A stretch of DNA of 18,578 nt, taken from NCBI GenBank assembly GCA_001794015.1, contig MGIZ01000032.1:5886-24463 (forward strand). The letters run 5' to 3'. The stretch is from Candidatus Yanofskybacteria bacterium RIFCSPHIGHO2_01_FULL_39_8b (GTDB lineage Bacteria > Patescibacteriota > Minisyncoccia > 2-02-FULL-40-12 > GWA2-44-9). A program made the position numbers and the translations under genes. The first letter of the stretch is position 1; each line of letters begins with the position of its first letter. Shown here piece after piece: positions 7,130 through 14,549 of the stretch. A model generated the notes under the pieces. The model saw only the letters and a program-made list of their open reading frames with translations. It was not told the DNA's origin and did not search any database.

Positions 7130-7573
7130 CTACTCGACCTTGTCGAGTTTTCTTTTTTCAATCAATTGATTATATAATTCATCAACTAAAATATCGTGAA
7201 AAGCGTCAATGATGGCCATATTGCCGGTTTTGACTATTTCCTTAATTCCTTCTTCAAGGTTCTTAGAAAAAACCAGCTGAACTATTTCTTTAATTTTATC
7301 TTTCAACTCCTGGCTTAAGTAACTGGGCGGTTCAGTAGCGATTGGAGTTGACGGTTGAACAACCAGAGATTTGGGTTGGTATGCCGGAATGTGCTCCTTT
7401 ATTTTTTCGCCCACCGCTTCGTGAAGCATTTCCTTTTCCGAGGGATGATCCTCTCCGGCTAATCCGCCGCTTCCCCCGATCTTTTCCCGCTCTAAATCCG
7501 CTTTCTTTTCTTGAAGTTTTTTTTCCAAATCAATAATATCGTGTTCAATTGTAGAAATAGGCGCTTCAGCCAT
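7130..7573 (-). CDS. Coiled-coil protein of unknown function next to the ATPase
   Basis: A 147-residue soluble protein with no signal peptide or membrane segment. Residues 7-32 form a charged heptad-like helix (HDIIDLEKKLQEKKADLE), followed by a Gly-rich turn, a Pro-rich linker (about 64-85) and a helical C-terminal half (SQELKDKIKEIVQLVF to the end). I know of no assigned function. Position suggests a partner or regulator of the HerA/TraG-like ATPase whose gene follows; that is inference. The ATG at 7573 has no Shine-Dalgarno sequence, but an extended -10 (TGGTATAAT) lies 10 nt upstream, so it probably begins a leaderless transcript covering the ATPase and perhaps the GtrA-like and dnaX genes. 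Confidence 0.7.
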   Translation of the reverse strand: MAEAPISTIEHDIIDLEKKLQEKKADLEREKIGGSGGLAGEDHPSEKEMLHEAVGEKIKEHIPAYQPKSLVVQPSTPIATEPPSYLSQELKDKIKEIVQLVFSKNLEEGIKEIVKTGNMAIIDAFHDILVDELYNQLIEKRKLDKVE

Positions 7574-7583
7574 AATATTTTAA

Positions 7584-7592
7584 ATTATACCA
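7584..7592 (-). promoter_or_regulatory. Extended -10 promoter of the coiled-coil/ATPase unit
   Basis: TGGTATAAT on the minus strand is a perfect extended -10 ending 10 nt before the ATG at 7573. Initiation about 7 nt downstream would leave only a few bases of leader. The -35 (TACATA) is poor, as is usual for extended -10 promoters. Confidence 0.6.
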
Positions 7593-7711
7593 TTCATCTT
7601 AATCCATATGTATGATTGCATGGAAGTTCTTTATATATTTTAGCATGCCCCGATAGTAAACTTTAAAGGATGGGGAAGTTTCAACCATAATGTTTATATT
7701 ATATCCTAATT
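7593..7711. other. Intergenic stretch with no gene seen
   Basis: AT-rich spacer between the ATPase unit and the end of the MoxR/VWA cluster. I see a weak inverted repeat AAACTT (7658-7663) / AAGTTT (7676-7681) and a second minus-strand extended -10-like TGCTAAAAT near 7638-7646. I see no convincing gene. Confidence 0.4.
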
Positions 7712-7741
7712 AAAAAGACTATCAAAGATAGTCTTTTTTTT
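7712..7741. terminator. Intrinsic terminator, active in both directions by sequence
   Basis: A perfect 12-bp stem AAAAAGACTATC (7712-7723) / GATAGTCTTTTT (7727-7738) with loop AAA. The plus side continues in T residues to 7741. The minus side reads out as five T residues then AATTAG. By position it should stop transcripts leaving the MoxR/VWA cluster. Confidence 0.75.
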
Positions 7742-7744
7742 AAA

Positions 7745-7933
7745 ATTTAATAGGACTTACGCGTTTGGCCAATTTCGAGGCAAAGTCGAGTATTGATTTG
7801 AGACGTACTAGAAGTACGGCGAAAATCAAACGTAGATTTTAACGAAGAAATTGGCCAAACCCCTGTGGCTTGAGATCGGCAAAGCCCTAATCTGATGGGC
7901 TTCCGATCTCAAGCGCATAAGTCCTATTTAATA
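7745..7933. repeat. Nested inverted-repeat element, MITE-like, with 8-bp flanking direct repeats
   Basis: The outer arms AATAGGACTTACGCG (7749-7763) and CGCATAAGTCCTATT (7914-7928) match at 14 of 15 positions. Inside lie two independent hairpins. The first has a perfect 14-bp stem (7763-7776 / 7847-7860, GTTTGGCCAATTTC) and within it TTGATTT/AAATCAA (7793-7799 / 7823-7829) and CGTACT/AGTACG (7804-7809 / 7813-7818). The second has a perfect 11-bp stem CTTGAGATCGG/CCGATCTCAAG (7869-7879 / 7903-7913) extended by AAGCCC/GGGCTT. ATTTAATA occurs at both edges (7745-7752 and 7926-7933) and resembles a target-site duplication. The right end overlaps the stop codon of the last VWA gene. There is no ORF inside. 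It could be a non-autonomous mobile element or a structured 3' RNA. Confidence 0.7.
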
Positions 7934-9076
7934 CATAAGAATGCCTATCATTATAATCAAACAAGCAATATAAAGAGCGTACTGCCATAACTCTTGTCTT
8001 TCTTTTTCTTTTGGAGTTTCTATGCTCATAGAACGGTATGAATCTATAATTTTGGCGAGAATATCGGTAACGCCTGACGCGGCATTTTGTATAGTCGGAA
8101 TGGGCGTCTTGCCTCCGGTCTGTCCGGCGATCATTTCAAGACCATCAAGCCGGAGACGGGTTTTTAAGTCCTTGATTTCTTCCTCCAATTTCTCACCATA
8201 GTCTCCCTTTTTATAATCCCTCAGGATGGTGTCGAGATCGGTTTCTTTCCGGCTACCGATCCCGATACTATAAATCTTCAGTTTTCTTTTCCTAAATTCA
8301 AGCAAAGCAGATACCAGACGCCCTTGATAGGCTTTCCGCTCTTCGATTTCTTGAAGATTACTAGCCGGATTCAAAAAATCGAAATCGCCGTCAGAAAAAA
8401 ATATGACCAAGCGATTCGCTTTTGGTTTTGGCGTCCAGTTTTTATTTTCGTTTTCACCTCTGTCATACCGGTCAAGCCCCTGATAAACAGATTCCAGGAC
8501 AAGGGCCAGATTTGATCCCCAAAAAGAAGCGTCGCCGCTTAGATATTCGGGCGAGCCCAATTTAGAGATCTCATTCATGAATCTTTGCATATCTCTGGTC
8601 GGATAAACCTTAAGACGCGTTGTCAAACCAAAAACAAATACTCCGATTTTGTCCCCCTCTTTTATGACCCCGCCGGAATAAAGTTTGAAAATTTCTCTTG
8701 CCGCCGCATCTATCCTGGCCAATCTCTGCCCTCCGAACACTCCCAAATCTTTCACCAGCATTGAACCTGAATTATCAACTACGAAAATAATTTCCACATC
8801 GCCTCTCTTTATAAGAGGAGGCGCCACATGCTCAACATAGGGTCTGGCCAGAGCGATCATCGAAAAAATAAAAACAAGAACCGCAAAAAAACCAAAAAAC
8901 TTTATTTCGCCGACCAACGGCCGTTTTGACCCATAACTTAATTCCGGAGAATTAAGTTTGCCAAGAATAAAAATAATAACCGAGACTGATATTAAAAAAA
9001 ATGCCAATCCCCAATACAAGTATTCCGGACTGGCAAAAAGAACGCTGTTTTTAATCTTAAGGATTTCTTTCAGCAT
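7928..9076 (-). CDS. VWA-domain membrane protein, MxaL/BatB-like
   Basis: A 382-residue membrane-bound von Willebrand factor A protein. Membrane helices lie at about 18-39 and 57-80 and again near the C-terminus (about 362-380), placing the VWA domain outside the cytoplasm between them. The metal-ion-dependent adhesion site is intact in its first part: D101, S103 and S105 in DNSGSM. The third position is Ser rather than Thr (WGSNLAL), and the FFSDGD aspartate is present. The VWA domain has a long insert rich in charged residues around 205-220 and a predicted coiled stretch near 295-315. In methylotrophs MxaL helps insert Ca2+ into methanol dehydrogenase; here the client is unknown. The gene begins 3 bp after the MxaK-like gene, with AGAGG seven bases before ATG, so the two are translated as a pair. 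The TAA stop lies inside the right arm of the downstream inverted-repeat element. Confidence 0.85.
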   Translation of the reverse strand: MLKEILKIKNSVLFASPEYLYWGLAFFLISVSVIIFILGKLNSPELSYGSKRPLVGEIKFFGFFAVLVFIFSMIALARPYVEHVAPPLIKRGDVEIIFVVDNSGSMLVKDLGVFGGQRLARIDAAAREIFKLYSGGVIKEGDKIGVFVFGLTTRLKVYPTRDMQRFMNEISKLGSPEYLSGDASFWGSNLALVLESVYQGLDRYDRGENENKNWTPKPKANRLVIFFSDGDFDFLNPASNLQEIEERKAYQGRLVSALLEFRKRKLKIYSIGIGSRKETDLDTILRDYKKGDYGEKLEEEIKDLKTRLRLDGLEMIAGQTGGKTPIPTIQNAASGVTDILAKIIDSYRSMSIETPKEKERQELWQYALYIACLIIMIGILMY

Positions 9077-9079
9077 GGA

Positions 9080-9775
9080 TCAGCCTCTTTTTCCAAGACC
9101 GCCGCTGCCGGGATCTTTTTTTTCTTCGTCCAGTTTGGGCTTTTCGGTTTCTTTCTTTTGGGGAGCGCCGGGCTCTTTTCCTTTGGGCTCATAGCCAAGC
9201 CTGACAAGAGGAGGTTTTTTATTCTCAAGCAAGTTTTTGGCCGAATCTTCGTTGCTGACTATGTCGTAATTAAGGGCATCGTCAAAATTAAAACTTGAAC
9301 CCTTAACCGCGTTTTTAAAATACGGGCTTACCTCTTTCATCATTTCTTTCATTATCCCTATTTTTACCTTCGGATCTTTTTCAAAAGCATAATCGGATTG
9401 GGCCTTCCGAACTTTGGCCACGCCTATTAGGTGAGCCGCCCGATAATCGTCTTTATATTTTTCAAGATCGTTGATAACCCGATCATAGTCATGGTCATCG
9501 ACAAGGTGGAGAGCTGGTTCATATAAAAAGGCGTCTTCAAGCAAATAACGGTTGGCCAGCCATTTTAGGCGGTATTTCTCAACCGTCTTATAAGCCAGCA
9601 TCATTTCATTGAATTCCCGGCGGGCTTTTTCGGAATCCTGTTTGCTCACATTAATTTTGAATTGGTCGCTATGATACGCAACCGGATAGAGCAAGTAGGA
9701 AGTCCAGCCTGCCAAAACCAAAAACAACGCGGAAAAAATTAAAACGCCGATTATCGCCTTGCGGCTTCTGGGCAT
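9080..9775 (-). CDS. Single-pass MxaK-like/BatC-like protein
   Basis: A 231-residue protein with one N-terminal membrane anchor (about 7-29, after the basic MPRSRK) and a helical, probably extracytoplasmic domain. The stretch DYRAAHLIGVAKVRKAQSDYAF followed by PYFKNAVKGSSFNFDDALNYDI resembles the TPR-like repeat of MxaK and BatC, where a helix pair ends in a YN motif. The tail is a low-complexity Pro/Glu/Lys linker ending in GSGGLGKRG, like other small proteins that sit between VWA genes in such clusters. The assignment rests on domain layout and gene order and is not proven. It has a strong promoter of its own (TTGACA), a GAGG ribosome-binding site 5 nt before ATG, and is paired with the downstream VWA gene. 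Confidence 0.65.
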   Translation of the reverse strand: MPRSRKAIIGVLIFSALFLVLAGWTSYLLYPVAYHSDQFKINVSKQDSEKARREFNEMMLAYKTVEKYRLKWLANRYLLEDAFLYEPALHLVDDHDYDRVINDLEKYKDDYRAAHLIGVAKVRKAQSDYAFEKDPKVKIGIMKEMMKEVSPYFKNAVKGSSFNFDDALNYDIVSNEDSAKNLLENKKPPLVRLGYEPKGKEPGAPQKKETEKPKLDEEKKDPGSGGLGKRG

Positions 9776-9807
9776 ATTTTCCTCTTTTTCAACGAGCTAT
9801 TTTAGAA

Positions 9808-9836
9808 ATATTAGTGAAAAAAAAATGGAATGTCAA
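9808..9836 (-). promoter_or_regulatory. Promoter of the MxaK-like/MxaL-like pair
   Basis: A consensus TTGACA (9831-9836) and TAATAT (9808-9813), 17 bp apart on the minus strand. It lies five bases downstream of the preceding terminator's T run. The leader is about 25-30 nt, with GAGG near the ATG. Confidence 0.75.
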
Positions 9837-9840
9837 GCAC

Positions 9841-9868
9841 AAAAAAATCGCTCCAAAGCGGGAGCGAT
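9841..9868 (-). terminator. Intrinsic terminator inside the VWA cluster
   Basis: On the minus strand, an 8-bp stem ATCGCTCC/GGAGCGAT (9861-9868 with 9847-9854) and a six-base loop are followed by six or more T residues (9846-9841). It begins at the last base of the upstream VWA gene and separates it from the next two-gene unit. Confidence 0.85.
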
Positions 9869-11052
9869 CAAGGGTAGGTTCCAAACAGCTTCGCCAGAAA
9901 ACCCAACATGATTGCTGTCAAAAAAAGAAGCATGGCGATAAAAATGAATGTTTGAAAAAGATAAACTTTTATAAAGGTGTTTTTGACTTCAAATTTTACT
10001 TTTTCAAGCTTGTCTATCTCTTGATAAGCTCTTTTAAGGCTGTTCTGGTCTTTAGCATCAAAATATTTTCCTCCATATTCACCGATTCTTTTCACAACCG
10101 CAGGCAAAGAATCGTTTTGAGGCTGAGAGAATCCGTCTTCTGAAAATTCAGACGGCGGAGGACTTCTTACGAATATAATATAAGGAATAATTTTTCTTTT
10201 CTTTAATCCTTCCAGTTCAGCCGCCGGATACCGATCCGGTTCGCCGTCCGTAACTATCAAAACCGACCTTTTCCGATTCTCTCCAATCTTATCATGGTCA
10301 GATTGCTTTATTATTGCTCTAAGAGCCGAAGCAAGATCAGTTCCTCCGCCATCTCCATCAATAAAAGCATATCTTTCCATTGGTATAACCTGGTTGTTAG
10401 GAGAACTTTGGAACCAAGCTGAAACAATATCACGGGAATATCCGGTTACCCAGGGCGCATCTTTGACGTGACGATAATAAACTTCATCGTCAGCAATGAA
10501 ATCTTCAACCATATATGGATTTGAAGCAAAAAGCCATAAAGAAACGCGGTCATTCTGGCCTTGACGCATTTTTACAAAATCAACATGGTTTCGGGCGGCA
10601 ACTTCAGCTTTTGACAGTTCGGTTCCCGGAAAGGGGTAAGTCATCGAACCGGAAATATCCCGCAGATCGGTTCTGACCCTGCCCTCCATAATCTTATTTT
10701 CTTCTTTAACCGCGTTTAGAAACGGATTAGAAACGGCGACAAGCGTAAACACGACTCCAAAACTAAAAACAACCTTTGGAACAAGCGAAAAGAATTTAAA
10801 AATAATGCCCTGTTCATCATTCTTGGCCACTTTTTCCCCGGAAGATTCCCAGGCAAATTTATCTTTTCTTTTTGCAATAATTGGAAATAAAATTCTGGCT
10901 AAAAGCGCAAAAATCAATACCAGGCCGATATAGACCGATGTACCGATGTCTGTATAGTGGACTTGGCTAAAGTCCAGATTCAGAATTATGCCAATCTGCT
11001 CTCTGGCTTTAAAATAAAAAATATGAATTGCGTCCAAAATATAAGACGGCAT
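9868..11052 (-). CDS. VWA-domain membrane protein, MxaC/BatA-like
   Basis: A 394-residue membrane protein with hydrophobic segments at about 36-59 and 90-108, a VWA domain (about 125-335) and a C-terminal helix (about 362-388). The metal site is complete: D132, S134 and S136 in DISGSM, T238 in GGGTDL and D269 in VTDGEPD. The strand before the DxSxS motif is unusual: RTDLRDISGSM, with charged residues where hydrophobic ones are normal. A loop DDEVYYRHVKDAPW and a Gly/Asp stretch (FIDGDGGGTD) are also notable. In mxa/bat clusters such proteins hold or mature a secreted client. The gene starts one base after the MxaA-like gene (TGA-A-ATG) with AAGGAG five bases upstream, so it is translationally coupled. 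A terminator starts at its stop codon. Confidence 0.86.
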   Translation of the reverse strand: MPSYILDAIHIFYFKAREQIGIILNLDFSQVHYTDIGTSVYIGLVLIFALLARILFPIIAKRKDKFAWESSGEKVAKNDEQGIIFKFFSLVPKVVFSFGVVFTLVAVSNPFLNAVKEENKIMEGRVRTDLRDISGSMTYPFPGTELSKAEVAARNHVDFVKMRQGQNDRVSLWLFASNPYMVEDFIADDEVYYRHVKDAPWVTGYSRDIVSAWFQSSPNNQVIPMERYAFIDGDGGGTDLASALRAIIKQSDHDKIGENRKRSVLIVTDGEPDRYPAAELEGLKKRKIIPYIIFVRSPPPSEFSEDGFSQPQNDSLPAVVKRIGEYGGKYFDAKDQNSLKRAYQEIDKLEKVKFEVKNTFIKVYLFQTFIFIAMLLFLTAIMLGFLAKLFGTYP

Positions 11053-11053
11053 T

Positions 11054-12166
11054 TCAACTCCTTCTTAAAATCGTTTTTATCCTGGCAGAAATTCGCCCTG
11101 ACCTCTTAAGGAGCCTGGCATTGGTTTTTAAAAACTCAAGTTCTCCGTTAAAGCCGTCATCTCCATAAGCCGCACAGCTATCCGATACCATGGCTTTTTC
11201 ATAATCTGCCAGCATCAAAGCAAGCGCCGAAAGAGCCTGGCCGTATAGCCCTTTAACATTCCTGGTCTGATTCAAGATAATCCAAGCGCTGTCTCCGGGA
11301 TTCAAATCTCCTAAACTTGCTCCGATCAAATTCCTGACCAAGACGGACAATTCTCGTTTAAAACCGAGCGTCTTATTTTTATCCATTCCGGCCCGGCTAA
11401 ACAGAAAGTTTTTTTCCAGCCGGTTGAGTTCCTTAAAAAATAACCGGTAAGCTCCGGTAAACGAAATTGGCAATTCAGACGCTTCCGGCTCATCAAATTC
11501 TTCCGGTTTGGCCGTATCCGGCTCTTTCTCTGCGGCAGATTTCCCGCGCAACATATAAACGCTAAAAATCACTAACAGCAGTAAAACCGCCAGAGGCGAG
11601 AGCGCTCTGGATATTAACCAAAAAGTCCAAGTTAAATATTGGTGGATTGCAAGATAAACCTTATCTCTTATGTCCAGATATGGGTCGGAAGTAATAGTGG
11701 TTGTGTAATTGATATAAACTTCTTTTTCGGTTTCAATCGGTTTTTGATTTTCGGCATTTTCTTCCGTTTGGCCGGCTCTCTGAATAGACCATTCAAGTTT
11801 GCCTTTTGGAATTTTATAAGATCCTTTTTCGGGACCGATTATTTTTAAAACAAAGGAAATATCTTTGCTGGTCTCATTCCCGACTTTTTCTTCAGAATTT
11901 TTGCCGTCGTTAAACTCCACAATCTCAATCTCGTCCGGAAGAGTCAAAAATCCAGTTTTAATCTTGTCTTCATATATAATAACCTTCTCGCCATATTTAG
12001 ATAAATCGAGGTATCTTATCCTATAGCCCTGAACAAATACCTGGCCGGTACGCACAACTGTCGGAGTGGTATCAAGCGTTTCGATCGTTACCGGCGAGAC
12101 GGTTTGAGAATACAAAGAAACGCCGATAAGCAGAATTGCAACCGCCAGTAATGCTTTATAACGCAT
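11054..12166 (-). CDS. BatD/MxaA-like single-pass membrane protein
   Basis: A 370-residue protein with a cleavable-looking signal (MRYKALLAVAILLIGVSLYS), a beta-rich extracytoplasmic domain (about 22-165, ending in the EVYINYTTTITSDPY stretch), one membrane helix (about 181-206) and a cytoplasmic helical domain (240-370) with LFFKELNRLEK, which resembles the C-terminal part of MxaA/BatD proteins. MxaA is needed for Ca2+ insertion into methanol dehydrogenase; BatD is tied to oxygen tolerance in Bacteroides. The family is fast-evolving, and my call rests on topology, this partial match and its place directly before the VWA gene. It has its own TTGACT promoter behind a terminator and a GGAG nine bases before the ATG. 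Confidence 0.7.
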   Translation of the reverse strand: MRYKALLAVAILLIGVSLYSQTVSPVTIETLDTTPTVVRTGQVFVQGYRIRYLDLSKYGEKVIIYEDKIKTGFLTLPDEIEIVEFNDGKNSEEKVGNETSKDISFVLKIIGPEKGSYKIPKGKLEWSIQRAGQTEENAENQKPIETEKEVYINYTTTITSDPYLDIRDKVYLAIHQYLTWTFWLISRALSPLAVLLLLVIFSVYMLRGKSAAEKEPDTAKPEEFDEPEASELPISFTGAYRLFFKELNRLEKNFLFSRAGMDKNKTLGFKRELSVLVRNLIGASLGDLNPGDSAWIILNQTRNVKGLYGQALSALALMLADYEKAMVSDSCAAYGDDGFNGELEFLKTNARLLKRSGRISARIKTILRRS

Positions 12167-12202
12167 TTAATTTTTCTCCAAATGTAAAAGTACTTTCTAA
12201 AA

Positions 12203-12231
12203 ATGATAATGGAAAAAATAAATTGAGTCAA
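12203..12231 (-). promoter_or_regulatory. Promoter of the MxaA-like/MxaC-like pair
   Basis: TTGACT (12226-12231) and TATCAT (12203-12208) on the minus strand are 17 bp apart. The promoter begins only two bases after the T run of the terminator behind the DUF58 gene. Confidence 0.75.
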
Positions 12232-12233
12232 GT

Positions 12234-12255
12234 AAAAACGGGGAGTACCCCCGTT
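12234..12255 (-). terminator. Intrinsic terminator after the DUF58 gene
   Basis: On the minus strand, a 7-bp GC-rich stem AACGGGG (12255-12249) / CCCCGTT (12243-12237) with a five-base loop runs into five T residues (12238-12234). It starts inside the DUF58 stop codon. Some read-through is possible, as the T run is short. Confidence 0.75.
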
Positions 12256-13237
12256 ATTGCTGAATAACCTTTGTTCTATCCTTTAGCAGTCCCCGCCTTC
12301 CCAGGAAAAACCTGTAAAGCCGTTCAAAATGCTTGCCCTGTTCGGTATATTCAAGAACCATTGAATCAATACCGGCATCCTTGAGCCGTTCTCTCATTAC
12401 CTTTCGTTTTTGTCTTATCTCTTTGCCCATCTTTCTCCATTTTCTTATGGAAACAGTGGATCGTTTGCCGGTCTCTATATTTCTTATCCTTAAATAGCCG
12501 AAAGTTATACCGAACACACGGCTCAGCCAGCTTCTTACGTTAAATTCATCTGGATCATCCAAGAACAAGAAGACGATCTCATTTTCAGAAGAAATATCTT
12601 TCAATAGCTGGGTATCTACAAATTCCTCCATTCCCACAAAGTCAGATATAACAATCAAAAACGGATTTTTACCGGCATACCGTAAAGAAAAAAAATCAAA
12701 GGCCTTTTTGAAATCAGTCCCCTCTCGTTTGAGCGGACCTTTGCCATCTTGTTCAAGACCATAAAAAAATTTATACATTTCGTCGAGAAGATAATATACT
12801 GGACCTTCGCCAACCCTGGGCCTCTCATCAAAAATTATATTCCCGGCAAAACCAATGAATCCCATCGGATCCTGGGCATGAACACATGTCAGCCCGATAT
12901 TACCGATAGTTTCAAACAACAATCTAAGCTTATACGGATATCTCATCCCGAACATCATTGATGTTGAAAGATCGGCCATAACCACAACCTGATAATCCTT
13001 GTCAATTATCGCTTCTCGGACATAAACTTTGCCGTCCGGATCGGTCAAATGCCACTGAATTTGATCAATGTCGTGCTCATTCGGATCATATTCAACGTTC
13101 TGATAAAAATTAGGTCCCCGTCCTTTAAACTTGCTTAAATGCATTCCGAATTTTATCCGAGAGGCTGGCGTACCTATGGGTAATTCATGGGCAGCTTTTT
13201 GGATATTGGGATAAACATCATTTAATGCAAATCGCAT
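12254..13237 (-). CDS. DUF58 protein with VWA-like fold (MxaS-like)
   Basis: A 327-residue soluble protein of the DUF58 family, the usual partner of MoxR ATPases. The hallmark N-terminal half is present: RIKFGMHLSKFKGRG (28-41), then EYDPNEHDIDQIQW where the family has YxPGDDxRxIDW, followed by VREAIIDKDYQVVVMADLSTSM. The metal site is intact with D89, S91, S93 (DLSTSM), T174 (EGTDF) and D199 (VISDF). A basic C-terminal tail includes TKVIQQ. The start lies one base after the MoxR stop (TAA-T-ATG), with AGGA seven bases ahead inside the end of moxR, so the two are translationally coupled. It probably binds MoxR and passes its remodelling activity to the membrane proteins of the cluster (family knowledge plus inference). 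Confidence 0.9.
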   Translation of the reverse strand: MRFALNDVYPNIQKAAHELPIGTPASRIKFGMHLSKFKGRGPNFYQNVEYDPNEHDIDQIQWHLTDPDGKVYVREAIIDKDYQVVVMADLSTSMMFGMRYPYKLRLLFETIGNIGLTCVHAQDPMGFIGFAGNIIFDERPRVGEGPVYYLLDEMYKFFYGLEQDGKGPLKREGTDFKKAFDFFSLRYAGKNPFLIVISDFVGMEEFVDTQLLKDISSENEIVFLFLDDPDEFNVRSWLSRVFGITFGYLRIRNIETGKRSTVSIRKWRKMGKEIRQKRKVMRERLKDAGIDSMVLEYTEQGKHFERLYRFFLGRRGLLKDRTKVIQQ

Positions 13238-13238
13238 A

Positions 13239-14444
13239 TTAAATTCCTATGTAATCTCTGAATCGGCCTAAAAATCCCAACTCAAGACCGGAAAAACTGA
13301 CCGTGGACTTGGAACCTGACGGCGGAATGGGCGTCTTCTTCAAAATTTCGTTTACAATATCCTTCTGTTTTATATTCCGGCCGATGGCCAGCCGGTTCAT
13401 CAATATTCTGTGGGTAGCAACCAGATGGAATCCATCCCTGACATCATCAATGGTCACATAAAGCCGTCCCCTGAATCCGGCCAAAGTTCTGACAAGCGCC
13501 TTAAAGTGATAATTATATCTGGGAGAAGCTCCTGCCCTCGTATATAAGTCGACCAGCTTTTTTAAGCTTCGAGGAGCATAATCTCTGCGTTCTTTCCGTC
13601 TGGAATTTTCGGTAAGACGCTGAATATACTCCATAACGTCTGTTCCTATCTCAACGTTTTCGGCAAAGAAGTGTCCAATTTCATAGGCTCTTTCGAGAGT
13701 TATAACCGGTCTAGTAACCAGATTATCTTTGCCACAGACATTCTTTGAATCAATTAATTTCTCGTTTTTCCTGTCAGGATAACCGATGCCAAAATGAATG
13801 CAGAACCGGTCCCAAAGCGCCTCGGGTAATTCATAGTTTCCTTCCTGTTCATAAGGATTGCCAGTAGCGATCGGCCAGAAAAATAATCTTTTATCAGTTG
13901 GGTCATTTTCATTGATCTGGGTAAGATTTACTCTTTTATTTACGACTTTCATAAATATGTTGTCGAATGTATTTGCAACCGCCTGTCTTTCTTCCATAAC
14001 CTGAAAAAATGGCGACTGTACTTTGGGTGGAGTTTTCGGTATCTCGTCAAATAAAATAACATGGGAATTAATATCTCCTTCGGCAAAGTAAAATTGACCG
14101 CCGGCAAATATATCCGTACCCATAATTTTACTTGCGGACAGATCGGGTCCGCCAGCTATAAAAGCGAACTTGCCGCCGATAGAGAATGCCAGAGATCGGG
14201 CAAGTCCAGTTTTGCCGACACCGTGCCCGGCAGTCATAATAACCGGAGCCGGGGCATAATCCTTATAAATAAATTTTACGCCGTTTTTATCGATCTCTTC
14301 TCTGTCATAGGCAACCCAACAAAACATACCCAGGGCCCCATTTTCAATCGCATTATCAATACCGAAGAGGGTTAGGCCCGCATTCTTCTTTACCTTGCTA
14401 ATATCATAAAGCGCTTCTTCAAGAGTTATCGGTTCCTGCTTCAT
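13239..14444 (-). CDS. MoxR-family AAA+ ATPase (MxaR-like)
   Basis: A 401-residue cytoplasmic AAA+ chaperone ATPase. Walker A is AGHGVGKT at 72-79, Walker B VILFDE at 129-134 with the MoxR signature PPKVQSPFFQVMEERQ, sensor 1 is N196 in ATGNPYEQEG, and the arginine-finger segment LPEALWDRF ends near 215. MoxR proteins mature or insert cofactors into client complexes together with VWA partners. It is longer than the usual 320-340 residues: an unusual segment at about 32-64 (NAIENGALGMFCWVAYDREE and on) precedes Walker A, and the sensor-1 region carries an extra loop (about 160-188). It is the first gene of the cluster, with promoter TTGACG/TAGTAT and GAGG eight bases before ATG, and it is coupled to the DUF58 gene. 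Confidence 0.92.
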   Translation of the reverse strand: MKQEPITLEEALYDISKVKKNAGLTLFGIDNAIENGALGMFCWVAYDREEIDKNGVKFIYKDYAPAPVIMTAGHGVGKTGLARSLAFSIGGKFAFIAGGPDLSASKIMGTDIFAGGQFYFAEGDINSHVILFDEIPKTPPKVQSPFFQVMEERQAVANTFDNIFMKVVNKRVNLTQINENDPTDKRLFFWPIATGNPYEQEGNYELPEALWDRFCIHFGIGYPDRKNEKLIDSKNVCGKDNLVTRPVITLERAYEIGHFFAENVEIGTDVMEYIQRLTENSRRKERRDYAPRSLKKLVDLYTRAGASPRYNYHFKALVRTLAGFRGRLYVTIDDVRDGFHLVATHRILMNRLAIGRNIKQKDIVNEILKKTPIPPSGSKSTVSFSGLELGFLGRFRDYIGI

Positions 14445-14486
14445 TTTATCGTCCTCGTTTATCGGGTTATCAAGGAACTTTTCTAA

Positions 14487-14515
14487 ATACTAATGAAAAA
14501 GCTGAAAAACGTCAA
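14487..14515 (-). promoter_or_regulatory. Promoter of the MoxR/DUF58 pair
   Basis: TTGACG (14510-14515) and TAGTAT (14487-14492) on the minus strand are 17 bp apart. The -35 overlaps the end of the T-rich tail of the protease terminator by two bases. Confidence 0.65.
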
Positions 14516-14545
14516 ATAAAGAAAACCGCGGCTATACGGCCGCGG
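14514..14545 (-). terminator. Intrinsic terminator after the protease gene
   Basis: On the minus strand, a 7-bp GC-only stem CCGCGGC (14545-14539) / GCCGCGG (14532-14526) with a six-base loop is followed by the T-rich tail TTTTCTTTATTT. It begins four bases after the protease stop codon. Confidence 0.85.
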
Positions 14546-14549
14546 AGTT

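Noticed and set aside
7600..7650. A 15-codon leader peptide on the minus strand
   Set aside because: It has no ribosome-binding site, unremarkable composition and no regulatory codon run; it is likely chance.
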